Of a DNA stretch of 64,000 nt, positions 56,850 through 64,000 are shown one piece after another (position 1 is the stretch's first letter; the number at the start of each line of letters is the position of its first letter). The notes under the pieces are model-generated. The model was not told the origin of the DNA. It saw only the letters and a program-made list of their open reading frames with translations, and made no database searches. The DNA comes from Bradyrhizobium sp. sBnM-33 (GTDB taxonomy: Bacteria > Pseudomonadota > Alphaproteobacteria > Rhizobiales > Xanthobacteraceae), in contig NZ_CP136624.1 of NCBI RefSeq assembly GCF_032917945.1, positions 868,001 through 932,000 of the forward strand, in the 5' to 3' direction. Both the position numbers and the translations under genes were made by a program.

Positions 56850-57204
56850 ATGGAACTGAAATCTGCAGTTGTTGGGTTGGCCGCCCTCGGCGGCGCTATC
56901 CTCGCCGTCGGCTCAGCTTCCGCCGCGATGCCGAACGGGCCTTCCGCATGCCGACCAGATCTCGCGCCAAGCTACTGATGTCGAGCCGGTCCGCTGGGTC
57001 TGCAACGCCTGGGGTCGCTGCTGGTGGCGTCCTGGTCCGAGATGGGGCGCCTATGGCGCTTGGGGTCCGCGCCCCATGTGGCGTCCGGGATGGCGCGGCG
57101 CCTACGCTTGGGGCCCCAGGCCAGTTTGGGGCCCGCGCCCGGTGTGGGGTCCGCGCCCCGTGTGGGGTCCGCGTCCAGGGTGGGGCTGGAACGGCCGGTG
57201 GTGA
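56850..57204 (+). pseudogene. Secreted WGPRPV-repeat protein gene, frameshifted
   Basis: ATG 56850 has AAGGAGAC upstream and encodes a good signal peptide (KSAVVGLAALGGAILAVGSA, cleavage near SASAA). The frame then ends at 56978. In the +1 frame the expected mature protein continues from GLPHADQISRQATDVEPVRW through CNAWGRCWWRPGPRWGAYG to a four-fold WGPRPV/GW repeat (57113-57184) and stops at 57204. Removing one G from the GGG near 56938 would restore a single 117-residue protein. Either a recent mutation, a sequencing error or frameshifting. Function unknown; such small Gly/Trp/Arg-rich exported proteins are common in rhizobia. Confidence 0.7.
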
Positions 57205-57280
57205 TCGGAGAGGGGCGTACGCCGGCTGATAACGCCGCGAGTACCGCTTTCATAATATCCGTATCCGCTTAGAGCTTTAG

Positions 57281-57330
57281 CCGATCTGGCTGCTCCGCTC
57301 CTTGGGCTGAACAAGAAAGTGGCGGCCTAA
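57281..57330 (+). pseudogene. Deletion scar of a second LLM oxidoreductase gene
   Basis: 57281-57300 matches 56191-56210 of the LLM gene at 19 of 20 bases, and 57301-57330 matches its last 30 bases (56683-56712) at 23 of 30, including the stop. The 472 bases between these two parts in the intact gene are missing. The junction is out of frame. Confidence 0.7.
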
Positions 57331-57341
57331 CCGCTCTCCGT

Positions 57342-57470
57342 TCCCCGGACGCAGCGCAGCGCGCCGCGCTTTGCGGCGTGGTGCGCTGCAGAGCCGGGGC
57401 CCAGTATCCGCGGTGAGATAGATCGCGGCTCTGCGGAGCAGCGCCAAGCGCTGCACCGCGTCCGGGACGC
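57342..57470. repeat. Palindromic repeat, family B
   Basis: TCCCCGGACGCAGCGCAGCG at the left, CACCGCGTCCGGGACGC at the right, with GCAGAGCCGGGGCCC and GGCTCTGCGGAGCAGCGC inside. It lies downstream of pheA. Confidence 0.8.
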
Positions 57471-57477
57471 GAGAGCT

Positions 57478-58338
57478 CTAGTCCAGCTTCTCGCTAAAGG
57501 TTGCCCGGAACGGATGCGCCGGATAGACGCCGACGATGCGGAACTCGCGCGAGAAGAATTTCAGTTCCTCCAGCGCAAAGGCGAGGCCCTTGTCGTCGGG
57601 ATGGCCGTCGACGTCGGCGTAAAATTGCGTCGCAAAGAAATTGCCGTCGACCATGTAGCTTTCCAGCTTGGTCATGTTGACGCCGTTGGTGGCAAAGCCG
57701 CCGAGCGCCTTGTAGAGCGCGGCGGGCAAATTGCGCACCCGGAAAACAAAAGTGGTGACCAGCGGGCCCGAGCCTTGTTTCGCCCAGTCGGCCTCGCGGG
57801 CCAGCACCACGAAACGGGTGGTATTGTGGGCCTCGTCCTCGACGTCCTCGGCAAGAACATCGAGGCCGTAGATCTGCGCCGCCAGGCGGGACGCGATGGC
57901 GGCGACGCTCTTGTCCTTGCGTTCGGAAACGTCGCGCGCGCTGCCGGCGGTGTCGGCGGCCACGATCGGCTTGATGCCGAGCTTGCGGATGATGCGCCGG
58001 CACTGGCCGAGCGCGTGGACGTGGCTCTCCACCGTCTTGATGTCGGAGAGTTTTGCCCCCTTCGGCGCCATCAATTGATGGCGGACCGGCAAAAACCATT
58101 CGCCGACGATGAACAGGCCGGACGCCGGCAGCAAGTGATGGATGTCGGCGACGCGCCCGGCGACCGAATTCTCGATCGGGATCATGCCGAGGTCGGCTTC
58201 GCCCGAGGCGATCGCCGACAGCGCGTCCTCGAAGGTCGCGCAGGGCAACGGCTCGGCGTCCGGATAGGCCTCGACAATGGCGATATGGGAGTTGGCGCCA
58301 GGTTCGCCCTGGAATGCGATTTTGAGCTTTTTGGTCAT
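57478..58338 (-). CDS. pheA: Prephenate dehydratase
   Basis: A 286-residue monofunctional enzyme making phenylpyruvate for phenylalanine synthesis. FQGEPGANSHIA at the N-terminus, SGEADLGMIPIENSVAGRV, HALGQCRRII and the catalytic NTTRFVVLAREAD segment. A C-terminal ACT domain (about residues 200-280) has VNMTKLESYMVDGNFFATQF where the common Phe-sensing motif ESRP reads ESYM, a variant I believe is frequent in this class. It is 35 bp after kdsB on the same strand. Confidence 0.94.
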   Translation of the reverse strand: MTKKLKIAFQGEPGANSHIAIVEAYPDAEPLPCATFEDALSAIASGEADLGMIPIENSVAGRVADIHHLLPASGLFIVGEWFLPVRHQLMAPKGAKLSDIKTVESHVHALGQCRRIIRKLGIKPIVAADTAGSARDVSERKDKSVAAIASRLAAQIYGLDVLAEDVEDEAHNTTRFVVLAREADWAKQGSGPLVTTFVFRVRNLPAALYKALGGFATNGVNMTKLESYMVDGNFFATQFYADVDGHPDDKGLAFALEELKFFSREFRIVGVYPAHPFRATFSEKLD

Positions 58339-58373
58339 GTCTCGGTTTCTCTGGCGGGCCTTTTAGCAGCCGC

Positions 58374-59114
58374 TCAGCTATTTGCCAGTATCCGGCGGGC
58401 GGTTTCGAGGTCGGCCGGGGTATCGACGCCGCGCGGCACGCTATCGACGATGGTGATGTCGATCCGCATCCCGGATTCCAGCGCGCGTAGCTGTTCGAGT
58501 TTTTCCTGCTGCTCCAGCGGCGAGGGGGGCAGGGTCACGAACCGCTCCAGCGCGGCGCGGCGGTAGGCATAGAGGCCGATATGGTGGTAGCGCGGTCCGT
58601 CACCGTGAGGCGCGGTGGCGCGGGTGAAATACAGCGCACGCAGCCGGTTTGGACCGATCGGTGAGCCGACCGCCTTCACCACGCTCGGCGCCCGGTCTTC
58701 CTCCTCGGTGTGGATCTGCGAGGCCAGCGTCGCGATGTCGACCGCAGGGTCATCGAGCGGCGGCAGCGCGGCGCGGATGGTGTCCGGCGCGATCGTGGGA
58801 AAGTCGCCCTGCAAATTGACCACGATCTCGGCCCGGCCGGACGGATCCAGCGTCTGCATGGCCTCGTGAATCCGGTCGGAGCCGGAGGGATGGGAGGCGC
58901 GGGTCATCACCGCCTCGCCGCCGGCGGCCCTCACCGCGTCGGCGATCTCCGGCGTGTCGGTCGCAACCGCAACCCGGCCGATTTTGGCTTCTTCCGCCCG
59001 CCGCAGCACGTGCACGATCATCGGCAGGCCGGCGATATCCAGCAGCGGCTTGCCCGGTAGCCGGGTCGCCGCCATCCGGGCGGGAATCAGCACCAAAATA
59101 CGGGAATCGGTCAT
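58374..59114 (-). CDS. kdsB: 3-deoxy-manno-octulosonate cytidylyltransferase
   Basis: A 246-residue CMP-Kdo synthetase for lipopolysaccharide inner core. [20 protein letters not shown] at the N-terminus, [44 protein letters not shown] and [17 protein letters not shown] are all conserved. It shares a strand with pheA and is divergent from cycM. Confidence 0.95.
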   Translation of the reverse strand: MTDSRILVLIPARMAATRLPGKPLLDIAGLPMIVHVLRRAEEAKIGRVAVATDTPEIADAVRAAGGEAVMTRASHPSGSDRIHEAMQTLDPSGRAEIVVNLQGDFPTIAPDTIRAALPPLDDPAVDIATLASQIHTEEEDRAPSVVKAVGSPIGPNRLRALYFTRATAPHGDGPRYHHIGLYAYRRAALERFVTLPPSPLEQQEKLEQLRALESGMRIDITIVDSVPRGVDTPADLETARRILANS

Positions 59115-59313
59115 CGTCTGAAGGCCCGGCGGATAGCTGGTTTTGATGGGGATGGGATGAAATTCGGCGCGTTTATACGGGTTGCCAGAGCCCGGGCAAA
59201 CCGATATCTCAACCCTGCTGAGGGTGCGGCGCGAAAGGCTGATTCCTCACGCGCACCCGCGGCCGTTTTGCCGGCCTTCAGTCGATCTTTCCGGCCTGGA
59301 GCCTGATCCCGTT

Positions 59314-59865
59314 ATGGACTCCTTCGAACTTAACAAAATTCTCGGCGCCGTCCTCGGTACCTGCCTTCTTCTCCTGGTGACCAACTTTGCTGCGGAGGCG
59401 ATCTTTGCGCCGGTGAAGCCGGAAAAGCCGGGCTTAGAAATTGCCGTAAAGGAAGACACTCAGGCTGGTGCAGCCAAGGAAGCCGCCGCGCCGTCCGAGC
59501 CGATCGAGAAGCTGCTGCAGACCGCTTCGGTCGAGAAAGGCACAGCCGCCGCCAAGAAATGCGCCGCCTGCCACACGTTTGAGAAGGGCGGCCCCAACCG
59601 CGTCGGCCCCAATTTGTACGGTGTCTTGAACGAGCCGAAGGGCCAAGGCCGCGGGGGGTTCAACTTCTCGGCCGCCTTGAAGGCCAAGGGTGGCACCTGG
59701 ACGTATGAAGATCTCGACAAGTTTCTCGCCAACCCCAAGGCCTTCGTTCCGGGCACGGCGATGGGGTTCGCCGGCATTCCGAAGGACAGCGAGCGCGCCG
59801 ACGTGATCGCCTATTTGCGCAGCCTTTCCGACAGCCCGGCGCCGCTGCCGACCGCGGCGAAGTAA
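59314..59865 (+). CDS. cycM: Membrane-anchored cytochrome c (CycM-like)
   Basis: A 183-residue protein. An uncleaved membrane anchor lies at residues 9-26 (ILGAVLGTCLLLLVTNFA), an Ala/Pro/Glu-rich linker to about 75, then a class I cytochrome c domain with CAACH at 83-87 and Met150 (VPGTAMGF) as axial ligand. In Bradyrhizobium CycM carries electrons from the bc1 complex to the aa3 oxidase. ATG 59314 is chosen because the anchor begins there; the open frame goes back to 59182. Confidence 0.93.
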   Translation: MDSFELNKILGAVLGTCLLLLVTNFAAEAIFAPVKPEKPGLEIAVKEDTQAGAAKEAAAPSEPIEKLLQTASVEKGTAAAKKCAACHTFEKGGPNRVGPNLYGVLNEPKGQGRGGFNFSAALKAKGGTWTYEDLDKFLANPKAFVPGTAMGFAGIPKDSERADVIAYLRSLSDSPAPLPTAAK

Positions 59866-59902
59866 AATTTCGCCAGTCCTGCAGGGACTTCGCCACGACA
59901 TG

Positions 59903-59927
59903 ACGGCCAGGCATTGCCTGGCCGTTT
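59903..59927 (+). terminator. Terminator after cycM
   Basis: Perfect stem ACGGCCAGGC/GCCTGGCCGT with an ATT loop, then only TT before GC bases. Good stem, weak U tract. Confidence 0.6.
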
Positions 59928-60151
59928 GCGCATGAGGGATCGCATTGTCGTGATCGGAGTTGTTACCGGGACTTTTCGCCGCAGCGGCGATGTTCCCAAG
60001 CTGCTATCATGAGGAAAAAGCAACGTAATTCGTCGAACCCTTGCCTTATATTGGGTCCTCACTAGCTCGGCCTTGTTGTTTGCGTGGTTCGTGGCAGGGG
60101 CGACGAAGTTCGAAACAACGGATACTGGCGTCAGCAACAGGAATTCTGCAT

Positions 60152-62047
60152 TTGGCCATTACCCGACGACATCTTCTCCAGGGCAGCGCAGTTGCCGCTA
60201 TGGCACCCGCATTGGGGCTGGGCATCTCTGAAATTTCGCCGGCTCACGCACAATCGGGCGCGGGCGAACCGGTCTTTCGGCACGCCCTGTCGCTGTTCGG
60301 CGAAATCAAATACCCGGCCGGCTTCAAGCACTTCGACTACGTCAATCCAGAGGCCCCGAAGGGCGGCACCGTACGTCAGATCCAGATCGGGACGTTTGAC
60401 AACTTCAATCTTGTAGTTGCCGGCGTCAAAGGGGCGCTCGCAGGCGGCGTTCAGCTGATTTACGAATCGCTCATGACGCAGTCACTGGATGAGGTTTCAA
60501 CCGAGTACGGCGAGCTAGCCGAAGCCGTCAGTCACCCCGAGGATTTCTCCTGGGTCATCTATCGTCTCAGAAGAGAGGCGAAATGGCATGACGGAAAGCC
60601 TGTCACGCCTGAGGACGTCATCTTCTCCCTTAATGCGTTCAAGCAACATCATCCGCAGTACTCGGCCTACTACCGCCATGTGGTGAAAGCTGAAAAGGTC
60701 GGTGATCGCGACATAAGATTCAGCTTCGATGCGCCAGGCAATCGAGAGCTTCCGCAGATTGTCGGACAGCTCACGATCCTGCCGAAGCATTGGTGGGAGG
60801 GTACCGACAGCGAGGGTCGCAAGCGCGATATCGCTGCAACAACGCTGGAGAAGCCGCTGGGCTCGGGCCCCTACCGCATCAAGGAGTTCGTACCGGGAAG
60901 GACGATAACGCTGGAGCGGGTGAAGGACCATTGGGGACGCGATTCCAGCACTAATGTCGGCCGCAATAATTTCGACGAACTGCGCCTGGAATATTTCCGG
61001 GACTCTACGGTCGCGCTCGAGGCGTTCAAGGGCGACCAGGTCGATTGGCGCACCGAAAACAGCGCCAAGAACTGGGCCACGGCCTACGACTTTCCGGCCG
61101 TCCATGACAAGCGCGTGCTGCTTGAGGAATTTCCAAACCGCAGCTCCGGAATTATGCAGGCGTTTGCGCTGAATATCCGGCGTGACCAGTTTAGGGATCC
61201 GCGGGTTCGACGTGCGCTGAATTATGCATTCGACTTCGAGGAAATGAACAAGCAGATCTTCTTCGGTCAGTACAAGCGCATCAGCAGCTATTTCGATGGC
61301 ACTGAACTGGCTTCAAGCGGCCTGCCTGAAGGCAGGGAGCTGGAAATACTCGACGCCGTCCGCGCGGAGGTGCCGCCCGAGGTATTCACGAAGCCCTATA
61401 CCAATCCCGTCGGCGGCAGTCCCGAAGCGGTTCGCGAAAATCTTCGTGAGGCGCTGCGCTTGCTGAAGGAAGCCGGCTATGAGGTGCGCGAGCGCAAGCT
61501 GGTGGATAGCAAGACCGGCGCGCAATTTACGCTCGAATTGCTCGGCGCAGACCCGACCTTCGAACGCGTCATGCTGTTTTTCAAACCTTCTCTGGAGCGG
61601 CTAGGTATTGCTGTCAGCGTGCGCACGATCGATCCGACGCAGTATGAAAACCGGCTTCGTAGCTGGGATTTCGATGTGGTGGTCTCGTCGTGGCCGGAAT
61701 CGTTGTCGCCCGGAAATGAGCAGCGTGAATATTGGGGCTCGCAGGCGGCAGACATGGCCGGCTCGCGCAACATCATCGGCATCAAGAATCCCGCGGTCGA
61801 CAAATTGATCGAGCGGCTGATCTATGCGAAGGGCCGGGAAGACCTTGTTGCAGCGACCAAGGCGCTCGACCGCGTGCTGCTCTGGAATCATTATGTCGTG
61901 CCGCAGTGGAACTATCCCAAGGTTCGTACCGCGCGGTGGGATCGCTTCGGCCGGCCGTCCGAATTGCCGAAGTACGGCTTGTCGGGCTTCCCATCGCTGT
62001 GGTGGTACGATGCCGATAAGGCAGCCAAGATCGGCAAGCGCTCTTGA
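60152..62047 (+). CDS. Oligopeptide-type ABC substrate-binding protein 1 (YejA-like, Tat-exported)
   Basis: About 631 residues of SBP family 5. A TTG start at 60152 has AGGA about 9 bp upstream; no ATG fits. The Tat signal TRRHLLQGSAVAAMAPALGL precedes the cleavage region PAHAQ. FGEIKYPAGFKHFDYVNPEA marks the microcin C/murein peptide-binding YejA group; GSGPYRIKEFVPGRTI and EEFPNRSSGIMQAFALN are further family blocks. A second homologue starts 14 bp after it. Confidence 0.85.
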   Translation: MAITRRHLLQGSAVAAMAPALGLGISEISPAHAQSGAGEPVFRHALSLFGEIKYPAGFKHFDYVNPEAPKGGTVRQIQIGTFDNFNLVVAGVKGALAGGVQLIYESLMTQSLDEVSTEYGELAEAVSHPEDFSWVIYRLRREAKWHDGKPVTPEDVIFSLNAFKQHHPQYSAYYRHVVKAEKVGDRDIRFSFDAPGNRELPQIVGQLTILPKHWWEGTDSEGRKRDIAATTLEKPLGSGPYRIKEFVPGRTITLERVKDHWGRDSSTNVGRNNFDELRLEYFRDSTVALEAFKGDQVDWRTENSAKNWATAYDFPAVHDKRVLLEEFPNRSSGIMQAFALNIRRDQFRDPRVRRALNYAFDFEEMNKQIFFGQYKRISSYFDGTELASSGLPEGRELEILDAVRAEVPPEVFTKPYTNPVGGSPEAVRENLREALRLLKEAGYEVRERKLVDSKTGAQFTLELLGADPTFERVMLFFKPSLERLGIAVSVRTIDPTQYENRLRSWDFDVVVSSWPESLSPGNEQREYWGSQAADMAGSRNIIGIKNPAVDKLIERLIYAKGREDLVAATKALDRVLLWNHYVVPQWNYPKVRTARWDRFGRPSELPKYGLSGFPSLWWYDADKAAKIGKRS

Positions 62048-62061
62048 AGGATTTTTCGCGC

Positions 62062-63945
62062 ATGGCGCCATTTTCCCGCCGGCACGTCCTCGGCCTTGGT
62101 GGAGGCGCGCTAGGTGTGCTCGTGCTCGGGCCCGCTCGCGCCGCCGATGAGAATGGCGCCGAGGTGCACGGCATCTCGGCGTTCGGCGATCTGAAGTACC
62201 CGGCCGGCTTCGAGAACTTCGACTATGTGAATGTCGCGGCCCCCAAGGGCGGTGTGTTTTCGACCATTCCTTCGACGCGCTCCTACAATCAGTCCTACCA
62301 TACCTTCAATTCGCTCAACGCCTACATCCTCAAGGGCGAGGGCGCGCAGGGCATGGACCTGACCTTCTCAGCGCTGATGGTGCGGGCCGGCGACGAGCCG
62401 GATGCGATGTACGGGCTCGTTGCAAAGTCGGTGCGAATTTCGCCGGACAAGCTGATCTACCACTTTACGCTGCGCCCCGAGGCCAAGTTTCATGACGGCT
62501 CGAGAATCACGGCGCACGACGTCGCCTGGTCCATCAACACGCTGAAGGCCAAGGGCCATCCGCTAATTCAGGTCCAGATGCGTGACGTCAAGGGCGCCGA
62601 GGCGCTCGACGATGCGACCGTGATCGTCACCTTCGCCGAGAAGCGCGCGCGCGACGTGCCGCTCTACGTCGCGGGCCTGCCGATTTTCTCGAAGAAATAT
62701 TATGAGACGCGGCCCTTCGATGAATCGACGCTGGACACGCCGCTGGGCTCGGGGCCCTACAAGGTTGGCAAGTTCGAGGTCAACCGCTACATCGAATACG
62801 AACGGGTCAAGGACTGGTGGGGCGCGAACCTCCCGGTCTGCCGCGGTTACTACAATTACGATGTGGTCCGCTACGAATTCTATCGCGACCGCGACGTTGC
62901 CTTCGAAGGCTTTACCGGCAAGAACTATCTATTCCGCGAAGAGTTCACCGCGCGCATCTGGGCGACGCGTTACGATTTCCCCGCGATCAAGGATGGCCGC
63001 GTTAAGCGCGAGCAGGTACCGGACGAAAGGCCGTCGGGCGCGCAGGGCTGGTTCATCAATACCCGCCGCGACAAGTTTAGGGATCCCCGCGTGCGCGAGG
63101 CGCTGATCAACGCTTTCGATTTCGAGTGGACCAACAAGACCATCATGTACGACGCTTATGCGCGGACGCACTCGCCGTTCCAGAATTCGGACATGATGGC
63201 GAAGGGGCCGCCCTCGCCAGACGAGTTGAAGCTGCTCGAGCCATTCCGCGGCCAGGTGCCCGACGAAGTGTTCGGCCAGCCCTACGCGCCCCCGGTTTCG
63301 GACGGCTCGGGGCAAGACCGCAACATGCTGCGCAAGGCGCAGCAATTGCTCAACGAAGCCGGCTTCGTCATCAAGGACGGCAAGCGGATGACGCCGAGCG
63401 GCGAAGTGTTTCGCATCGAATTCCTGTACGATGAGCCCTCGCTGAATCCGCATCACGCGCCCTATATCAAGAATCTGGGCACGCTCGGCATCGAGGCGAG
63501 CCCGCGCCTGGTCGATGCCGTGCAGTACCGCGCGAGGGTGGAAGATTTCGATTTCGACATGACCATCACGCGCTTCTCGATGTCGAGCACGCCGGGCGAT
63601 GCGATGCGCGCCTTCTTCTCCTCGCATGCCGCCAAGACCAAGGGCTCGTACAATCTCGCGGGCATCGAGAGCCCTGCCATCGACGCGCTGATCGAAAAGA
63701 TCATTGCGGCGGATACCCGCGCCGAGCTGACGATTGCCTGCCATGCCTTCGACCGCGTTTTTCGCGCCGGGCGCTACTGGGTGCCGCAGTGGTACAACAA
63801 GACGCATCGGCTGGCTTACTGGGACGTGTTCGATCGTCCGAAGAACCTGCCGCGTTATCAGATCGATGCATCGGGCTCCGGCGAGCGAGTTATCTGGTGG
63901 TATGACGCCGCCAAGGCCGGCAAACTCGAGCAGGCGAAGCAATAA
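62062..63945 (+). CDS. Oligopeptide-type ABC substrate-binding protein 2 (YejA-like, Tat-exported)
   Basis: A 627-residue paralogue of the preceding protein. ATG 62062 is preceded by AAGGA at 62047, overlapping the first gene's stop. Tat motif SRRHVLGLGGGALG, cleavage after PARA. FGDLKYPAGFENFDYVNVAA parallels the first protein, but overall similarity is moderate, so these are old duplicates. Its stop overlaps the permease start, so the operon is receptor 1, receptor 2, permease. Confidence 0.88.
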   Translation: MAPFSRRHVLGLGGGALGVLVLGPARAADENGAEVHGISAFGDLKYPAGFENFDYVNVAAPKGGVFSTIPSTRSYNQSYHTFNSLNAYILKGEGAQGMDLTFSALMVRAGDEPDAMYGLVAKSVRISPDKLIYHFTLRPEAKFHDGSRITAHDVAWSINTLKAKGHPLIQVQMRDVKGAEALDDATVIVTFAEKRARDVPLYVAGLPIFSKKYYETRPFDESTLDTPLGSGPYKVGKFEVNRYIEYERVKDWWGANLPVCRGYYNYDVVRYEFYRDRDVAFEGFTGKNYLFREEFTARIWATRYDFPAIKDGRVKREQVPDERPSGAQGWFINTRRDKFRDPRVREALINAFDFEWTNKTIMYDAYARTHSPFQNSDMMAKGPPSPDELKLLEPFRGQVPDEVFGQPYAPPVSDGSGQDRNMLRKAQQLLNEAGFVIKDGKRMTPSGEVFRIEFLYDEPSLNPHHAPYIKNLGTLGIEASPRLVDAVQYRARVEDFDFDMTITRFSMSSTPGDAMRAFFSSHAAKTKGSYNLAGIESPAIDALIEKIIAADTRAELTIACHAFDRVFRAGRYWVPQWYNKTHRLAYWDVFDRPKNLPRYQIDASGSGERVIWWYDAAKAGKLEQAKQ

Positions 63946-64000
63946 TGACCGCCTATATCGCCCGCCGCATCCTGTTGATGTTTCCGACCTTGCTCGGCAT
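63945..64000 (+). CDS. ABC transporter permease, YejB-like (partial, cut by window end)
   Basis: Only the first 18 codons (MTAYIARRILLMFPTLLG) are present. An N-terminus of this form (ARRILLMFPTLLG) is typical of the YejB/DppB type permease. ATG overlaps the TAA of the preceding gene (TAATG), so translation is coupled. Confidence 0.7.
   Translation, partial: MTAYIARRILLMFPTLLG

Overview
The window is chromosomal DNA of a GC-rich alphaproteobacterium, most likely Bradyrhizobium or a close relative such as Rhodopseudomonas. The pointers are a membrane-anchored cytochrome c closely resembling CycM, aromatic and dicarboxylate catabolic loci laid out as in Rhodopseudomonas palustris, and dozens of short palindromic repeats between genes. 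No rRNA, tRNA, CRISPR array, transposase or phage gene was seen. This is inference from the sequence alone; no database search was run.

Layout. (1) 0-10 kb: mixed housekeeping and stress genes. These are an enoyl-CoA hydratase, a Popeye-like membrane cNMP-binding protein, a stand-alone DUF6537-like protein, a TAXI-type receptor, a DUF3307 membrane protein, a YkgJ cysteine cluster protein, a WYL regulator with a small ORF and a GST that share an operator, a flavin/PNPOx-like protein divergent from a LysR regulator, and a PaaI thioesterase. (2) 10.4-27.5 kb: a phenylpropanoid (p-coumarate/ferulate-type) island. It holds pobA, a TRAP transporter (tarPQM-like), a DUF3237 protein, couB- and couA-like genes, an SDR, a 4-hydroxybenzoyl-CoA-type thioesterase, a CouP-like binding protein, a Liv-type ABC transporter with a fused permease-ATPase, and a MarR regulator (CouR-like). 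Related 15-bp palindromes lie at pobA/tarP, on the couB promoter and in the divergent couR/liv promoter, suggesting one regulon. A decayed GGDEF-EAL gene and an unrecognised membrane protein interrupt the island. (3) 27.6-31.2 kb: a PAS-PAS-GGDEF-EAL protein and a glycerate kinase.

(4) 31.3-46.2 kb: a dicarboxylate/medium-chain acid locus. On the minus strand are two near-identical Liv-type binding proteins, each with its own terminator, then livM, livH, livF, livG and an IclR regulator. Divergent from these are pimF-, pimA-, pimC- and pimD-like beta-oxidation genes and an SDR. A perfect 19-bp palindrome lies in the IclR/pimF promoter region. (5) 46.4-55.3 kb: glycerol kinase, GNAT acetyltransferase, two GSTs (one MaiA-like) and metF-metH. 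(6) 55.7-64 kb: an LLM flavin oxidoreductase followed by a deletion scar of a second copy, a frameshifted secreted WGPRPV-repeat gene, pheA, kdsB, cycM, two tandem Tat-exported oligopeptide-binding proteins and the first codons of yejB.

The genes in (2) form an uptake-to-ring-hydroxylation route: hydroxycinnamate uptake by TRAP and ABC systems, CoA activation, side-chain shortening, release of 4-hydroxybenzoate, and conversion to protocatechuate by PobA. Those in (4) take up and beta-oxidise straight-chain (di)carboxylic acids. Both deliver acyl-CoA intermediates to central metabolism.
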